Origin: Tetrahymena thermophila SB210
Taxonomy: Eukaryota > Ciliophora > Oligohymenophorea > Hymenostomatida > Tetrahymenidae
NCBI RefSeq assembly: GCF_000189635.1
Contig: NW_002476555.1
Location: 1-64,000, forward strand
Reading direction: 5' to 3'
Length of the DNA: 64,000 nt
Position 1 is the stretch's first letter; every line of letters begins with the position of its first letter. The position numbers and the translations under genes were made by a program. Shown here one piece after another: positions 41,301 to 55,034 of the stretch. Under the pieces are notes generated by a model. The model saw only the letters and a program-made list of their open reading frames with translations. It was not told the DNA's origin and made no database searches.

Positions 41301-42870
41301 TTTTAATCCTTAGATTAAAGTATCGTTTTAAAACTGATAACCATTTTAAAGTTTTATTAAATAATCAGTCAAATTGATAAATTATAGATTATCTGAAATT
41401 AAGAAAACAAAAGTAGAGTTATATTCTTAGTTTTCATAAAATGAATAATCATTTATCTAGTTAATAAAAGTTATATTTAGTACTTATTCCACTTATTCTG
41501 ATACCTAATTTAAAACAAATATTTATAATATCTGATTTATTTTATCAATCAAGATAATTGAATTTATTAAATTACTGTAAAATATATCATTTGTTAAATC
41601 AAATTATTCTAATAATGTGATTTAGAAATTAGTATCATTTAAGTATACTTACTTATAAACAGATGTTTGTCTTTGCAAAAAATCAGAAAAAGTGCTAATT
41701 AAATATTAATATTTCTAAGTTGATTACATAATATTTATATAGTCTGAATATAATAATTAGGTATCTAAAAATTTTAGAGATCTATCTTCTTACAAAATAG
41801 CTACCTAAATTAATAATTAAAAAATTTTTATAAAATAAATCAGAAAATATTATATTTACCTAATAAGAACCGACAGTAATCTATATATAATAGTTTGTTT
41901 TGTTGAGAATATTGATTTAAAAAATACCTTGAATAGGAAGTAAATCGCATGGAAATTTATTCAATTTTTATTGTATCAAATCATACCAAGCTATTAAACA
42001 TGTTTTCATTTAATTAAGAAATACTATTCTATTTTAATAATCAATATATTAAACATAGTAATCATAATCTAAATTAGTTTAATCAAAAACAATTTGCTTT
42101 GTGATAAAATTTATCACTTTTATAGAACTATTAGCTAAGCAGCCTCCATATTCTTCTAAAATAAAGCTCTTTTATTAGTATTAATAATATCCATTAGCAA
42201 TATAATTAAAATAAAAGCCTTGCATATCTTAATATATTTCGATGTAAATAATCTAAAAATTTTAATCCACAAGAGCAAAATAACATGAATTTGCTCTAAT
42301 GAGGTAGTAATCTTGATTAAATGAGTTTAATTCGAGAACTTTTTAAGTAAGCAGTGGAGGACTGTCGTTAATTTGTATACATTAGCTAATTTTTTAGCAT
42401 ATTTATGTTTTTTAATTTGGAAAGTAAGAGCTTTGGCAACTATTTACACATTATTATTCTGTAAAAGGCTCTTAGATAAAATCCCATTCAGATTAACAAA
42501 TTTTTTGTTTTAGTGAACACTCATTCTTTTCCTTATCAAAGTATAAATTAGGGCTGCATTGTAAGCAATTTTATTTAGAATCACATTTAACACATCCTAC
42601 AATCTAGCATTTAATACAGTATTAGTTATCTGCTTATATTTCTCCAACTTCGCAATTTTAAACACATGTAGAAGAATTTAAATTACTTTTATAATAATTC
42701 TGAGGACAGCTTATGCAAGAATCTGAACTAGTGCTAAAACAATCTTAGCAACTGCTTGAGCATGGCAAACACTATTATGAAACTAGATTAAATATTTATC
42801 CGCTTGAACATTCAGCTCTAATCTTAGATGCAACAATAAAAATAATTGCAAAAAAACAGCTTATTTTCAT
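32305..42870 (-). CDS. Paralog D: ~3,225-aa Cys-rich/propeller-like/beta-helix polytopic membrane protein
   Basis: The exon model is 41860-42870, 39495-41804, 39282-39440, 34547-38944, 34116-34389, 33298-34001, 32531-33179 and 32305-32477. Introns are 55, 54, 337, 157, 114, 118 and 53 nt. Phases match B and C, and the spliced length (9,678 nt) is a multiple of three. Exon 1 is one codon longer than in the other copies. The signal peptide is MKISCFFAIIFIVASKIRA. The domain order is the same as in B, and the exon 6 membrane segments (LWSLCLPLS near 33789 and FIYLYFYPMIIML further on) are easily recognised. Intron 3 carries a GC-rich inverted-repeat insertion that I did not see in the other copies. 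Intron 4 is the shortest of the set. The gene sits downstream of the expanded C/D spacer, whose immediate 3' flank is still conserved. Confidence 0.91.
39132..39235. repeat. GC-rich inverted-repeat segment in intron 3 of paralog D
   Basis: ATGGGGT at 39132-39138 is the exact inverse complement of ACCCCAT at 39229-39235, enclosing about 90 nt. The left end continues into a G-rich run (gggatctaggg) that is unusual for an intron here. Intron 3 of C, A, B, E and F lacks it, so it looks like a small insertion. Its size and inverted ends recall a short non-autonomous DNA element, but seven-base arms are weak evidence. Confidence 0.4.
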
Positions 42871-43738
42871 TCAAAATTGTATGATAGTTTTATTATCTTT
42901 TTTTTTCTTTTGAAGCAGTTTTTTAATTGATTTCTTGATTAATTTAAAGAAATTTATATTTAATTATTTAAATAATGTTAATCAAATTATTAAGCAAAAA
43001 TTGTATTCAGTAGAATTTAAACATAGTTAGAATTAATAATTGAGTTTTATTATCTTTTCAACTTCTGATTTTTTTTTTTCCTAACAAAAATAGATGGATT
43101 GGTCTTTATTATAATTCGTTTAAATTATGAACACTTAATTATAGTGGTTATTTTGATGATAAAAACTTTTTGAAAAAGCTAAAACAAATAGATTAATAAA
43201 ATAATTTGATATTTTTCTTTTAAAATAGTTAGTTTTCTTTATTTTTTAAAAAAATTACATTTTTAACAAATTTGTATATAAAGTATGAAAAAACTTTATT
43301 CAAGCTAATTTAATTTATTTTTTAAATGTACTTTTAAAGTATTACCTAAATTTTTTATTCACTTTCAAGCTATCTTATATAATAAGCTAAAATGAATTGG
43401 TAAATATATAAATTAAATGTAATAAGTAAAAGTATTTATAAAAGTTTATGAAATAGAATAAACAGCAAGTAAACTTAAATTTATCTAGCTTAAAATTTAA
43501 ATAGTTTTTATTTATGAAGTATTAATAATTAGCATAAATATAATTATTTATTATAGAATAAAAATAAAATAATGATAAGATTAAGCACAAGCTTAAACAT
43601 AAAAATAATTATTTATTAAATTTTTCATATAAATTTTGTAAAAATTTATTGACGCAAAATACATAGAATTAAAAAGTAGCATTTTATCTCATTATCTTAT
43701 ATATAATTATTTTTAAATAAATGAATATATTAATTTTA
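42871..43738. other. D/E spacer (0.87 kb)
   Basis: The upstream flank of D occupies roughly 42871-43440. The downstream flank of E (about 43660-43738) shares tacatagaattaaaaagtag with the downstream flank of F rather than the version after B and C. The middle is plain AT-rich sequence without a gene. Confidence 0.75.
43008..43021 (-). promoter_or_regulatory. Conserved upstream motif of paralog D
   Basis: TTTAAATTCTACTG on the gene strand, about 138 nt before the ATG, identical to A, B and E. Confidence 0.35.
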
Positions 43739-46700
43739 TCATTATTTTTTGGTAAAATGATTTAAATTTTTATTTAATTTATTTTCACTTGTTATTTATA
43801 TTCCAAATTCATCGTGAGAAGTGTTAGAAGTGTAACTTTACATATTTTCAGTAAGAGCTATTTCTTTGTGTGTATTCTAGATTTTATCTTAACTATCTAA
43901 TGAATGTACATCTTTTTAATAAAAAATGGAAATTATTTAGTATTTTAAGAAATAGATAATTTACTTATTGGACTTTCTTTTGTTTTTCTTGTATAATATG
44001 ACCATTTCTCTCTCATACTCTTGAAAGAATTTATCTTTTTATGTTGTCTAATGATATTTTCATTACCAGATAATAAAGTAAATCTACTGGCTTACTACTA
44101 TAGTTCTAATTAAGGAGAAAAAATTTAAGTTCTTTAGATATTAAAATGTTATTGCAAAGATTCTTAATTGAAAAAGTTGTATTGCTTTAAGTACTTAACT
44201 AAATGTTTAACTTTGTTTTTGACTAACTTTATTTTCAAAAGAGAACTTACTTTTACTTAGCCTTACTAAACTTAAATGTTTTCAAATAATGAAGGATATT
44301 TTGATATAAAATATAGGAGGCAATTTTAGATTCTACTCCTTTTTTATCTGTCATTTTGTATTGTAATTAGACATATCCCAATCACCAGTTAAGTTATAAA
44401 TTGAAGATTAGAAAATATTAATAATGTAATTAAAATAGCTTCTAAAATAAAATTCATATTTGTAACACTGGCAATAATTTAAGTTAAATTTAGTGACAAT
44501 GCACATAAAATTGCTGATCTTTATAATAAATTGTTGAAATTCTAAATTGTGAATGGCTTAGCTTTAAATATTATATAAATCTACAATAAGATAATTGCAT
44601 TTAGCATGCTCAACTATTTTAATTTTAAAATTAAATGGTATATTTATTCGTTTTATAAATAGAAAAAGGGAATAAAGTTAATTTAAATTGATTCGTATTT
44701 ATTTATTAAAACAATTAATAATTTACTTTTAAGAAAGAATTTTGCTGAAGTAATGTAGCTATCAAAATTAGAATTGATTTATAAATTAATTTTGCAAATT
44801 CCCAATAATAATACTTTTCTTTATATCCTGCAAATATAAAAGAATACTTTATTTCAATAATGATTGACCATTTTTTTATTTTTCCATTTCTAATTTTTAA
44901 GAATAAAAATAGCGGAACAATAATTGCCCAAAGTAGTAGTAATGGTAAGCAGTAGAATATAACATACGGCTTATGATCTTAAGGGTCGTAGCATAATATA
45001 TTTATATCTAAATCAAGATAGCTTTTATCACCAATTTGTATGCAATTCAAAGACCTGCTAAATAGCATAATGATCATAGGATAAAAATAAAGATATATGA
45101 AGATACATGCAGTATTTAAGTATTTAAAAATGTTTGTATTTTTTTTTAAATAACTTAAAATAAAGCCTAATATTAAATAAAGCGAGAGTATAGAAAGTGG
45201 TAAACATAGCGACCACAAAGACTAATAAAACCATAAAGGTTTTAAATTTGGATATCTTGAAAAAAAGCAATCTATAGACTTGCTTGTTAAGCTCAAAGAA
45301 TTTCCTGACACCTATATTGGAAGCTTAAAATAGTTAGGAATATTAATATTAAAAAAGCTCAGCAAAGACAGTATCTGAAGGTGATCAGTTAAAATTTTGG
45401 AAATTATCTAAGGTTTATCTTATTATCTTACTATATTATAATTAAATTAATATTAATACATTTTTTTAATTATAAAATAGTAAATTAAATCTAAATTAAA
45501 TTTAAAAAAATAAAAATTATTTCATAAATTATATGCTAAATTTAAGCTAATAAAATACACGTTGATCCTAAATAGACTAAATCCATTTTAGTGATAAAGT
45601 AACCTGCTAATTTAGTTTGTTATTTATTAATTATATTTCTTAAAAGTGCAAATAAATAGCAAAAAATGATTATGAATAAAACTAAATTTTATGTAATTAT
45701 GAAAAAGCTATTTTCCTCACAACTGTAGCATTCTCCCTAACTAAATATTTATTGATATTTTTTACCCCAAATTTCTCCAAAAGTATCACATGAGTAGCAA
45801 AGAGGACCTTTGTATCCAGTTATACAATATTCCTTAACAAAAAAATACATTAAAAATTATTTTATAAAAATTCCTTTTAATTTAAAAATAATGGTTCAAT
45901 TTTTCAGAGTTTGTGAATATTTTTTAATTAAAATTCATTTCAAATTTTTGAAATAATGAATCTAAATATATTCTCTTTCTCCCTCCTTTTTGGTTAAAGC
46001 CAATCTAAAATGGACTCTAATACTTATCAACCACATAAAAAAAAAATATTTACTTTAGATATTTGTGATTCAGCTTAGCATGAATTAGGACGAAAATGAC
46101 AATATATTATTTAGTCTGTAAATTCGTTTTCTCTCCAATATCCATTTTTTAAAAGAATTGTTGACTGGTAGCATTTAACAGCTGAATCAGGACAATGTAA
46201 GCAAGAACTATCTTACAAACTTAGTGAGTATTTTCCTTCAGGGCAATCCTCGCAAACTATTGAGTTGCTTTGCTGCTTAGTAATTTAGCCCAATTAACAA
46301 CTATTAAAATTGATAGTGATGTTTTTATAAAGTTATTACTGCTTTAAATATACATTCCCTTTTGAATCAGAAATTTTTGGAAATAAATTGGAAACAATTT
46401 GCAAGATCATTTAATTATTTGGTTTATACATAATTTATGCATTCAATTTAAATCCATTGTTTGTAAATTACTTTGATTACAGCTCTCCAAGACACTATAT
46501 TTACTATGTAGATTAGTCCCACTATAAAGAAACGCTAATTTACTACAATATTGATTAAACGTCATTACTGTATTATTAAGTGTTAGTATTATCATTACTA
46601 GGTATAAAGATTGGATGGTCCTCTTCATCAAGTAATTAAATTTTATTAAAATTTATTTAGTCTCCACTTTTAAATGAATTGACATAAATCTAACTATTTT

Positions 46701-49700
46701 AATTTTCTATTATTTATGTTTTCTTTGATGTTTCTATATCATTTAAATTAATCTTAATACTTCTCAATGTAGATCCTAAATTATTTCCATATAACTTTGC
46801 GAAATTTTAAGAGATGATGTTATTATTAATGATTTTATTTGTCAAATCTAATACAAAATCAGGAATTATTTATTAATAATAGATTCCACCACCAATTAAA
46901 GCCTAATTTGAAGAAACTACAGAATTTTCCATCATTAAATTGGAATTTACCAAATTGATAGCTCCACCTGTAGATAATAAAGCCTAATTATCTATAAAAG
47001 CACTCTTTTTTATAGTTAGACTAGCCATTTCAATATTATTCTTTATACTTAAAGCTCCTCCATTTTATAATTAGCATTAATTTTGTTTAAATACTGTATT
47101 TTTTATTTAAATAAATTAATTATCAGTAGCATAAATAGATCCTCCAGTACCAATTGTATTTGTGTTATTTATAAAATGACTCTCATTTATCGTAATATTA
47201 TTACATTAATTCATTATTATTATTGAAGAATACATATTATCATATAATAAAATATTTTACACTTAAATTTGATCTAAAATTATTACATGTGCGTTTATAA
47301 ATTCCATCACAGGATTTTATAAAGTAAAATCTATAAATGAAGAAGAATGGATTTATGTATAACTAATAAAATTTTGCTAATTAATTTTTAAAATGGTTAT
47401 TTAATTTTTAGATGAATTTATATTTTGAATATCACAGTCTGTATAGCTAAGTATAAATATTACAGAAGGCTAACTTAAATATACTATTGAATTTTAAATA
47501 GTAAAATTGTTTAAAGATAACTATAATGCATTTATTGTGAAACAATTTAAAGAGGTATTTAATTTCTAAATAATTATATCAGAGATTTGAGTTTATTCAG
47601 ACTAAGTAACAAGTGAAATATCAGTAGAATTTTGCAAGTTCAAATCTTACAACATATAATATTTAGATAAATATTATAAATTTTCTAACTTAATTGGTTA
47701 TAATTATATCAATTGTAGTTAATAACAATTATCAACCTCTATGTGTTAAATCTTAGAAATTGTGGCTCCTTATATCTTTAAAACCTAAGAAAATAATACT
47801 GACTATATGATAAGATTTGTAGCATTAAAAAAATTTGATAGAGATAATTGAAATACATTTATGTAGCTAGAGTTTTGTATTTTAATATCAGTTATTACTA
47901 CTTAGTAATTGTTATCCATTTAAAATATAGTATTTCCATTCATCTTCGAGATGTTTATATTTTAAATTATAACATTGCTATTGTTAGTTAATGTAAATAT
48001 TATCTATTGAGATAATATATCAATTATATCTACTTACTCGATTATAACTAATTTGCAGTTTTGAATTATTATTTAATTCTGACCATCTCTCTAATTGTCG
48101 AATTTGATATTTTAAAAAAGAACTTTATCAAAGTCAGTTAAAGTCAGTGAGCTCTGAATGTTTAAAGTCATGTTAAACATTTAAAAGTTTTTCATCTATT
48201 TTTTCTAATTAAATACTATTGCATTTTAAAGAGATAAATTCATATTTTTAAGATAAAAGTTTTCTATATAAGATGAGAAATTGTTTTTATCTGAGTATAA
48301 CCAACAAATATTCTCTTATTGAGATGAAGATTAAATAGTCAAACTAGTTTTGGTATTTGAATCAATATTTTAGAGATTATATAAATTGTCACTTATACCT
48401 TAAATGCACTATTGATCTTAGTAATTTATTTGTATTAGTGATAATTGTTGATTAAAACTTTTTATTGAACTAAAACTTTAAAATAATTATACGGTTGTGT
48501 AAACATTTTCTATTGGTCTGTTTTACTGTTGTATGTTAATATAGCAATTTTAATTTTATTGTAAAGGAACTATTTAATGCTATACATTATCATAAGAGGA
48601 AAGTAAAAGTTCTATATAAGTTTAATAGTTTTAGCCTCTAGTGACTTTCATATTTAATAGCTATTAATAAGTTTTATTGACTTCATAAACAAGTTGGAAA
48701 TCAGATAGATATTCCATTTTTATGAGAGAAAGTTTATTTTTTTATATAATAATAAAATAGTTGTTATATTTTGTACTAATAAAATTTTCAACTTCTTTTA
48801 TTCCTTTGTCAACAATCGGAAATTATTATTAAAAACTTAACCCATTATAAATTATGACATCATTTGGACATATGGAATAAACAAAATCTGAGTCATATGA
48901 AATTTTAGCTTACTTTAAACAGGCATTCTAGAGGGTTGTAATTAAATTTAACTTATAAGAGAATACCAAAGTTAAACTTTAATTGTTAATTACATATATC
49001 AACTGCCTAAAGGGATCAATTACTACATTTGTAACTTTAGAGTATTTAGATAATTAATATGAATACAAAATTTATTTAGTTTAAAGATTAATTATGTATA
49101 CCATAATATTATTTTCTTCTTAAACAATTAAACAGATAAGCTTTTAGCTATCTTATTAAGGATCATTACTATTAATCCTTTCTTCATAATCAAAAGGAAT
49201 ATTCCACCAATTGTTTTAATAAGACTAAAATTATTTTATTTGCAATTTTAAAACAAATTTAATTGCAGCAATACTTGAAAATTTGATTAAATCTATTTTT
49301 TGATAGTTTATATCATAAATTTAAAGGAAANNNNNNNNNNNNNNNNNNNNNNNNNNNNNNNNNNNNNNNNNNNNNNNNNNNNNNNNNNNNNNNNNNNNNN
49401 NNNNNNNNNNNNNNNNNNNNNNNNNNNNNNGAGCAACTATGTAAAATACGGGTATATGTTTTATTATGAAGGCTCAAATAGTAAGCTATCAACAAGTTAA
49501 GAATTTTAATACAAATTTAGGGAGAGATTTACAATACTATAACTTACAAAGAATTCATTATTAATATTTAAATGTTATACTTTTTAGTATTAAAGCAATT
49601 TAGTAGGGCTAGCATAAATAATTTCTGTCAAATCAAAAGCAATAATATGTGTGTAAGTCTAAACTATCATCAATGACTACTGAGTATTAAGATAAACTTA

Positions 49701-52700
49701 TACTATAGACGTAAAATTATAGTTTTATAAAGATATTGTTTCTATAAATTACATACTAGGAAATTAAAATGTTAATATAAATTAATTTGAATAAAAAAAG
49801 ACTATATTTTTATTTTTATCCATCAAAATACCTTGGATGTTATTTATATCAATTCTAAAGTTTGTAACATTCAGAGTTAAATAATTAAAAAGATAAATAG
49901 TTGGACTACTATCAATTACTATCAAGCTAGTCTATTCTTAATAATAATAAACTGCATTTTTAGCAAATTATGTGACACACTCATAAACGAATAATTATTA
50001 TTTTCCTGGAATATTAATAATGTTTACTTATTTTAATGATCCTGTTAGTCCGATCAATATTTTATGATTACCATCATAGAATAAGCTCGTATTATTATAT
50101 CTATACTCAAACAAATAGTGATTAATTTTAAAGTCCTGTTAACTAAAATAATTATCATTTTAGTTAAAAAAAACTACTACTAATTAGTCTTGTTTATTTA
50201 TCAAAGGTATAATTTATTAAGCATTCTATATCATTCCTAATCCAAATCTCTTTTTATAAAAATAAAGATTATTAAAAATATATTTTATTATATAATATTT
50301 CTTAATAAAAAAAAATTTAAATGTCAAATCATTAAAATATTTAATTATAGGATAATGAGAATGCTCCTTCAATAGACAGTAAAAAATTTGTTATCATATT
50401 TTACACACAATTATGCTAAGTATATTAAAAAACTAAATTTTTTCTAAAAAATATTATATGTTTTATTTTAAATTTTATGTTAAGTAATTTTTATTATTTT
50501 TCTTTGAATTTTATAAATTTAAATTTTTCATAAATTAAATCCTATTTATTTTAAATTAGTTGAAAAAAAAGAAGGAAATTTATAAATTTACATTCTATTA
50601 AAAGGATTCTGATATTTATGCTGAAACCAAATCAAAAATTTCAACATACTTATAGTAAAATACTATCAAACTATCTTCACACTGAACAAAAAAGCTAGGT
50701 TAAGATGTTAAGTTGCTATATTATACCAATTTATATTTCTTTGTCAATACCTATTTTAATTAATATTTTTAAAAAATAACTAAAATTTTATAAGTTGAAT
50801 TACATTTATTGAATAAATCTTATTTTAAGAAGTGAGAGCGACTAAAGTTTACTAATTTGAACAGTATTAGTACTTAAGAATATTAGATTCTAATTTTAAG
50901 ATTATTGATACCTATGGTTCATTTTATGTGCTTTATAGATAAAAGATATTTTCCTTTGCCCATATGAAGGATACTAAATTCCAATCAACAATAGCTATTG
51001 AGAGATCAAATATAAAATTTAAATTTATTACAACTAATTCATTATTAGTTTTTATAACGTCGTAAATGATTAAATTTTATGTGGAATTATCATAGACTGC
51101 AATTTTATTATTTTGTAAATTAATGTCTTAAATTACATAATTTTATGTAAAATTATATATGCTAAATGGATTGTTGAATAAATTATTAATCCAAAAAACT
51201 CCATCTTAAGATAAAAAACTATGAATTTTAGTATTATCATCAATATCTATATTCCCTAATAGAGAGCAATCTTCGAGTTAACTCATAATAATAACCATAT
51301 TATTTGTATCTATTATATTATTAGACTTTTTGATGTATTACAAATTTTCATCTAAAAAATAAAACTAAATAGCATTTTTTCCATACAAAGCGACATCAGT
51401 TTTAGCATGCATTATTGTAAATTGCTTTAATTCCATGTCGAATCTATAAAAATAGCTTTGATCATAATAAAAAACATATCTGTCATTAAAAACTTAAACT
51501 GTATTATCATTAAAGCTTTATGGATAATTTATACCGAAATTATAGAGCTCATTTCGAGATAAATCAAAGGTATAGACTTAAATAAGGGACTAGTAAAATA
51601 TGAAGATTTCTCCTGTTTTTTAGTAATTAAAGTAAGGATAGTCAAATACAGAGAATTGCATAGTTACAGATTTGTAGATAAATTTTCTTTAGCTGATAGA
51701 AAAAGGCTAGCAGTCATCATCAAAAATGTAAAAATAAATAATATCATTAAAAGCAATTAATGGAGTGTAAAAATTAGTAACATAATAAAAATTTGGTTAT
51801 GCATCTGTACCAAAATTATAAATTTCTGATATATTATTAGTTAAAAGATCTATTAAGTAAAGAATATTATCATTTAATTAATTTAAAGTCAAGTAAGCTA
51901 TCTAATCATCATTTAAAATTATGAAATTCAAAAGAGAAAAATAATATACTGATGGATTTTGAATTATTTGTTAATGTGTATCTAAACTAAAAATTTAAGG
52001 AATGCTTTAGATTATCAGTAAATTTCTTTTCTCCAAATACTAAAAAACACCTATTTTTTTTGAAGAATTGTATTGATAAGAAATAACTTACTTTTTTGAA
52101 TTAACGTCAATTACATATCTTTTATCACTGAATCAATTTATTTGCTTAAAAGAAAATACTTATTATTTATTATTTATAATTTGTCAAAATGCACTAAACT
52201 ATCAACTAATTCAAATGAATAGAATCTCGTATTTATCATAGAAGTTTTTTATAAATTTAAATGAAAATAATTAATTTTTTAAACTCCTAAGGCTTATGAA
52301 GTTAATCTTTATTTTTCATCATAAATATAAAATGAATTTATATCTGTATTTTTATTTGGGCTAAAAATATTTTAGTAATAACAAGAGTTTACTGTAGAAA
52401 ATTAGCTAGTATGATAATAAGGCTTTTAATATTCATTAGGATTTAAATACTTAATTAAGTAAGTTTAATCAGTAGTACTGAATGATATCCTAAATTATTA
52501 GTAATTATAGGTTTATACTTCCAAAATCTATGATAAAAATATTTCAATAATATTATTCTATTTGAAAAAAACATTTGTTATCATTGATTAGCTTGTAATA
52601 AATCCGCTTTTTAATTCATAGATAAGTGTATTGTTTTAACTCTAAAAACCATTTTAAAGCTTTATTAAATAATCAGTCAAATTGATAAATTGTAGTTTGT

Positions 52701-54169
52701 CAGTAATAAAGAAAACAAAAGTAGAGTTTTATACTTGGTTTTCATAAAATTAAAACTAATTAATTTAGTTAGGAATAGTTATATTTAGTACTTATTTCAC
52801 TTAATCTGATACCTAGTTTAAAACAAGTATTTATAATATCTAATTATTTTTATCAATTTAGATAACAGAATTCAATAAATTACTGTAAAATATATCATTT
52901 GTAAAAATAAGTTTTTCTAATAATGTGATTTAGAATTTAGTATCATTTTAATATAATTTCTTGTAAACTAATGTCTGTCTTTCCGAATAATCAAAAAAAA
53001 TACTAATTAAATATTAATATTTCTAAGTTGCTTAAATAATAAACCCTTAAGTTTCTAAATAGGTTTCTAAAAATTTTAGAGATCTATCTTCTTACAAAAT
53101 AGCTACCTAAATTAATATTTAAAAAAGATTTATAAAAATTAATCAAAAATTCATTATTTACCTGATAAAAATTAACTTAAGTCTATAAGTAATAGTTTGT
53201 CGTATTTAGAATATTTATTTAAAAGATACCTTGAATAGGAATTAAATCACATCCCAATGTAGAAAATTTTTATTTTATCAAATCAAACCAAGCTATTGAA
53301 CAGTTTTTAATTTAATTAAGAAAAATTATTTTATTTTAATAATCAATATATTAAAGAAAATAATCCTAATCTAAACCAGTTTATTCAAAAACAATTTGCT
53401 TTGTGATAAAATTCATTACTTTTATAGAATTGTTAGCTAAGCAGCCTCCGTATTCTTCCAAAATAAAACTCTTTTGTTTTATTTCCTATCCAGCAGCCAT
53501 ATATTTAAGCTAAAAATCTGGCATATCTTAAAATACTTCGATGTAGATTATCTAAAAATTTTAATCCGCTAGAGCAAAATAGCATAAATTTGCTCTAATT
53601 AGGTAGTAATCTTGATAAAATGGGCTTAATTCGAGAACTTTTTAATCGAGTAGTGGAGGACTGTCGTTAATTTGTATACATTAGCTTAATTATTCGCATA
53701 TCTATGTCTTTTAATTTGGATAATAAGAGCTTGGGCAGCTATTTACGCACTATTATTATGTAAAAGGTTCTTCAATAAAATCATATTCAGATTAACAAAT
53801 TTTTGGCTTTAGTAAACACTCATTCTTTTCCATATCTAAGTATAAATTAGGACTGCACTGCAAGCAGTTTTACTGAGAATCACATTTAATACATCCTACA
53901 GTCTAACATTTAATACAATATTAGTGATTCGCTTATATTTCTCCAACTTAGCAATTTTAAACACATGTAGAAGAATTTAAATCACTTTTATAGAAATTCT
54001 GAGGACAACTTATACACGAGTTTTAATTGGTGCTAAAACAATTTTAGCAGCTGTTTGAGCATGGCAAACACTATTATGAAACTAGATTAAATATTTATCC
54101 GCTTGGACATTCAGCTCTAATCTTAGATATAAGAATAAAAATAATTGCAAAAAAATAGCTTATTTTCAT
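43739..54169 (-). CDS. Paralog E: same family, with one-base frameshift in exon 2 and a gap in exon 4
   Basis: The exon model is 53162-54169, 50804-53106, 50592-50750, 46054-50249 (holding the N gap), 45559-45832, 44727-45430, 43965-44613 and 43739-43911. Introns are 55, 53, 342, 221, 128, 113 and 53 nt. Relative to B, exon 2 is 7 nt shorter: an in-frame 6-nt loss near 53030-53060 and a single missing base near 52117-52124. As assembled, the missing base shifts the frame at about residue 665 and leads to a TGA at 52015-52017, so the copy is either a pseudogene or carries a sequence error. All other exons are in phase. The gap should be about 299 nt by comparison with F, which would also restore phase in exon 4. 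Exon 8 has a 9-bp tandem duplication (agaagtgt at 43817 and 43826). The signal peptide is MKISYFFAIIFILISKIRA. Domain order is as in B; the closest relative is F. Confidence 0.82.
49331..49430. other. Assembly gap, 100 N, inside exon 4 of paralog E
   Basis: A fixed-size placeholder gap. The flanking text matches F at 60617-60624 and from 60924, so the equivalent interval in F (60625-60923) is 299 nt. Replacing 100 N by 299 nt makes exon 4 of E 4,395 nt, a multiple of three. Confidence 0.98.
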
Positions 54170-55034
54170 TCAAAATTGTATGATAGTTTTATTATCTTTT
54201 TGTTATTTTTGAAGAAGTTTTCTAATTGATTTTTGGATTAATTTAAAGAAATTTACATTTAATTATTTAGGTACAGTTAATCATGTTATTAAGCAAAAAA
54301 TTATATTCAGTAGAATTTAAAGGTGCTTTGAATTGATAACTGAGTTTTTATATCTATTCAACTTCTTATTTATTTTTTTTTACAAAGTTATAATATATTG
54401 GTCTTTATTATAATTTATTTAAATAATGAAAACTTAATGTTAGTGGTTAACTTTGATTATAAGTTTTTTTTGAAAAGTCTATAATAATTAGATTAATAAA
54501 ACAAACAGATATTTTCCTTTTAAAAATTTTGCTTTCTTTATGTTTTTTAATGTTTCTTAACAAATTTATATATACAAAAAAGAAATAAATTTTATTCTTA
54601 TGGATATAATTTATTTTTAAAATGTATTATTGTACGTTCCAAATTATTGGAAACTGCTAAGATTCAGGAATTTTTGACTCATTAAAAATATTAAAATAAA
54701 TTATAAATAAAAATAATTAAATAAATGTGAAATTTAAGAAATTAGAATAATTAATAAAGAAAAACTCAATGCAAACAAACTTAAAATTATAAAATTGTAT
54801 ATAAAAACAAATTTTATAAGTTAATATAACAATAGTATGGTTGTATGTATTGAATTTAGTTTCATCATTAGAGCCTAAAAATAATACATTAACAATGAAA
54901 TATTTTTTCTTTTAAATTTATTTTTTTATTTTTGAAAAAAATTATTGTCACGAAATACATAGAATTAAAAAGTAGTGTTTTATCTCATTATTTTAAATAT
55001 AATAATTTTTAATTAAGAGAATAAATTAATTTTA
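54170..55034. other. E/F spacer (0.87 kb)
   Basis: The upstream flank of E is followed by AT-rich DNA and the downstream flank of F from about 54950. A 16-nt perfect hairpin palindrome (TTCCAA, ATTA loop, TTGGAA) lies at 54637-54652, in a short stretch without a counterpart in the other spacers. No gene was seen. Confidence 0.7.
54308..54321 (-). promoter_or_regulatory. Conserved upstream motif of paralog E
   Basis: TTTAAATTCTACTG on the gene strand, about 139 nt before the ATG. The sequence beyond it (aggtgctttg on the plus strand) is shared with A rather than with B, C or D. Confidence 0.35.
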
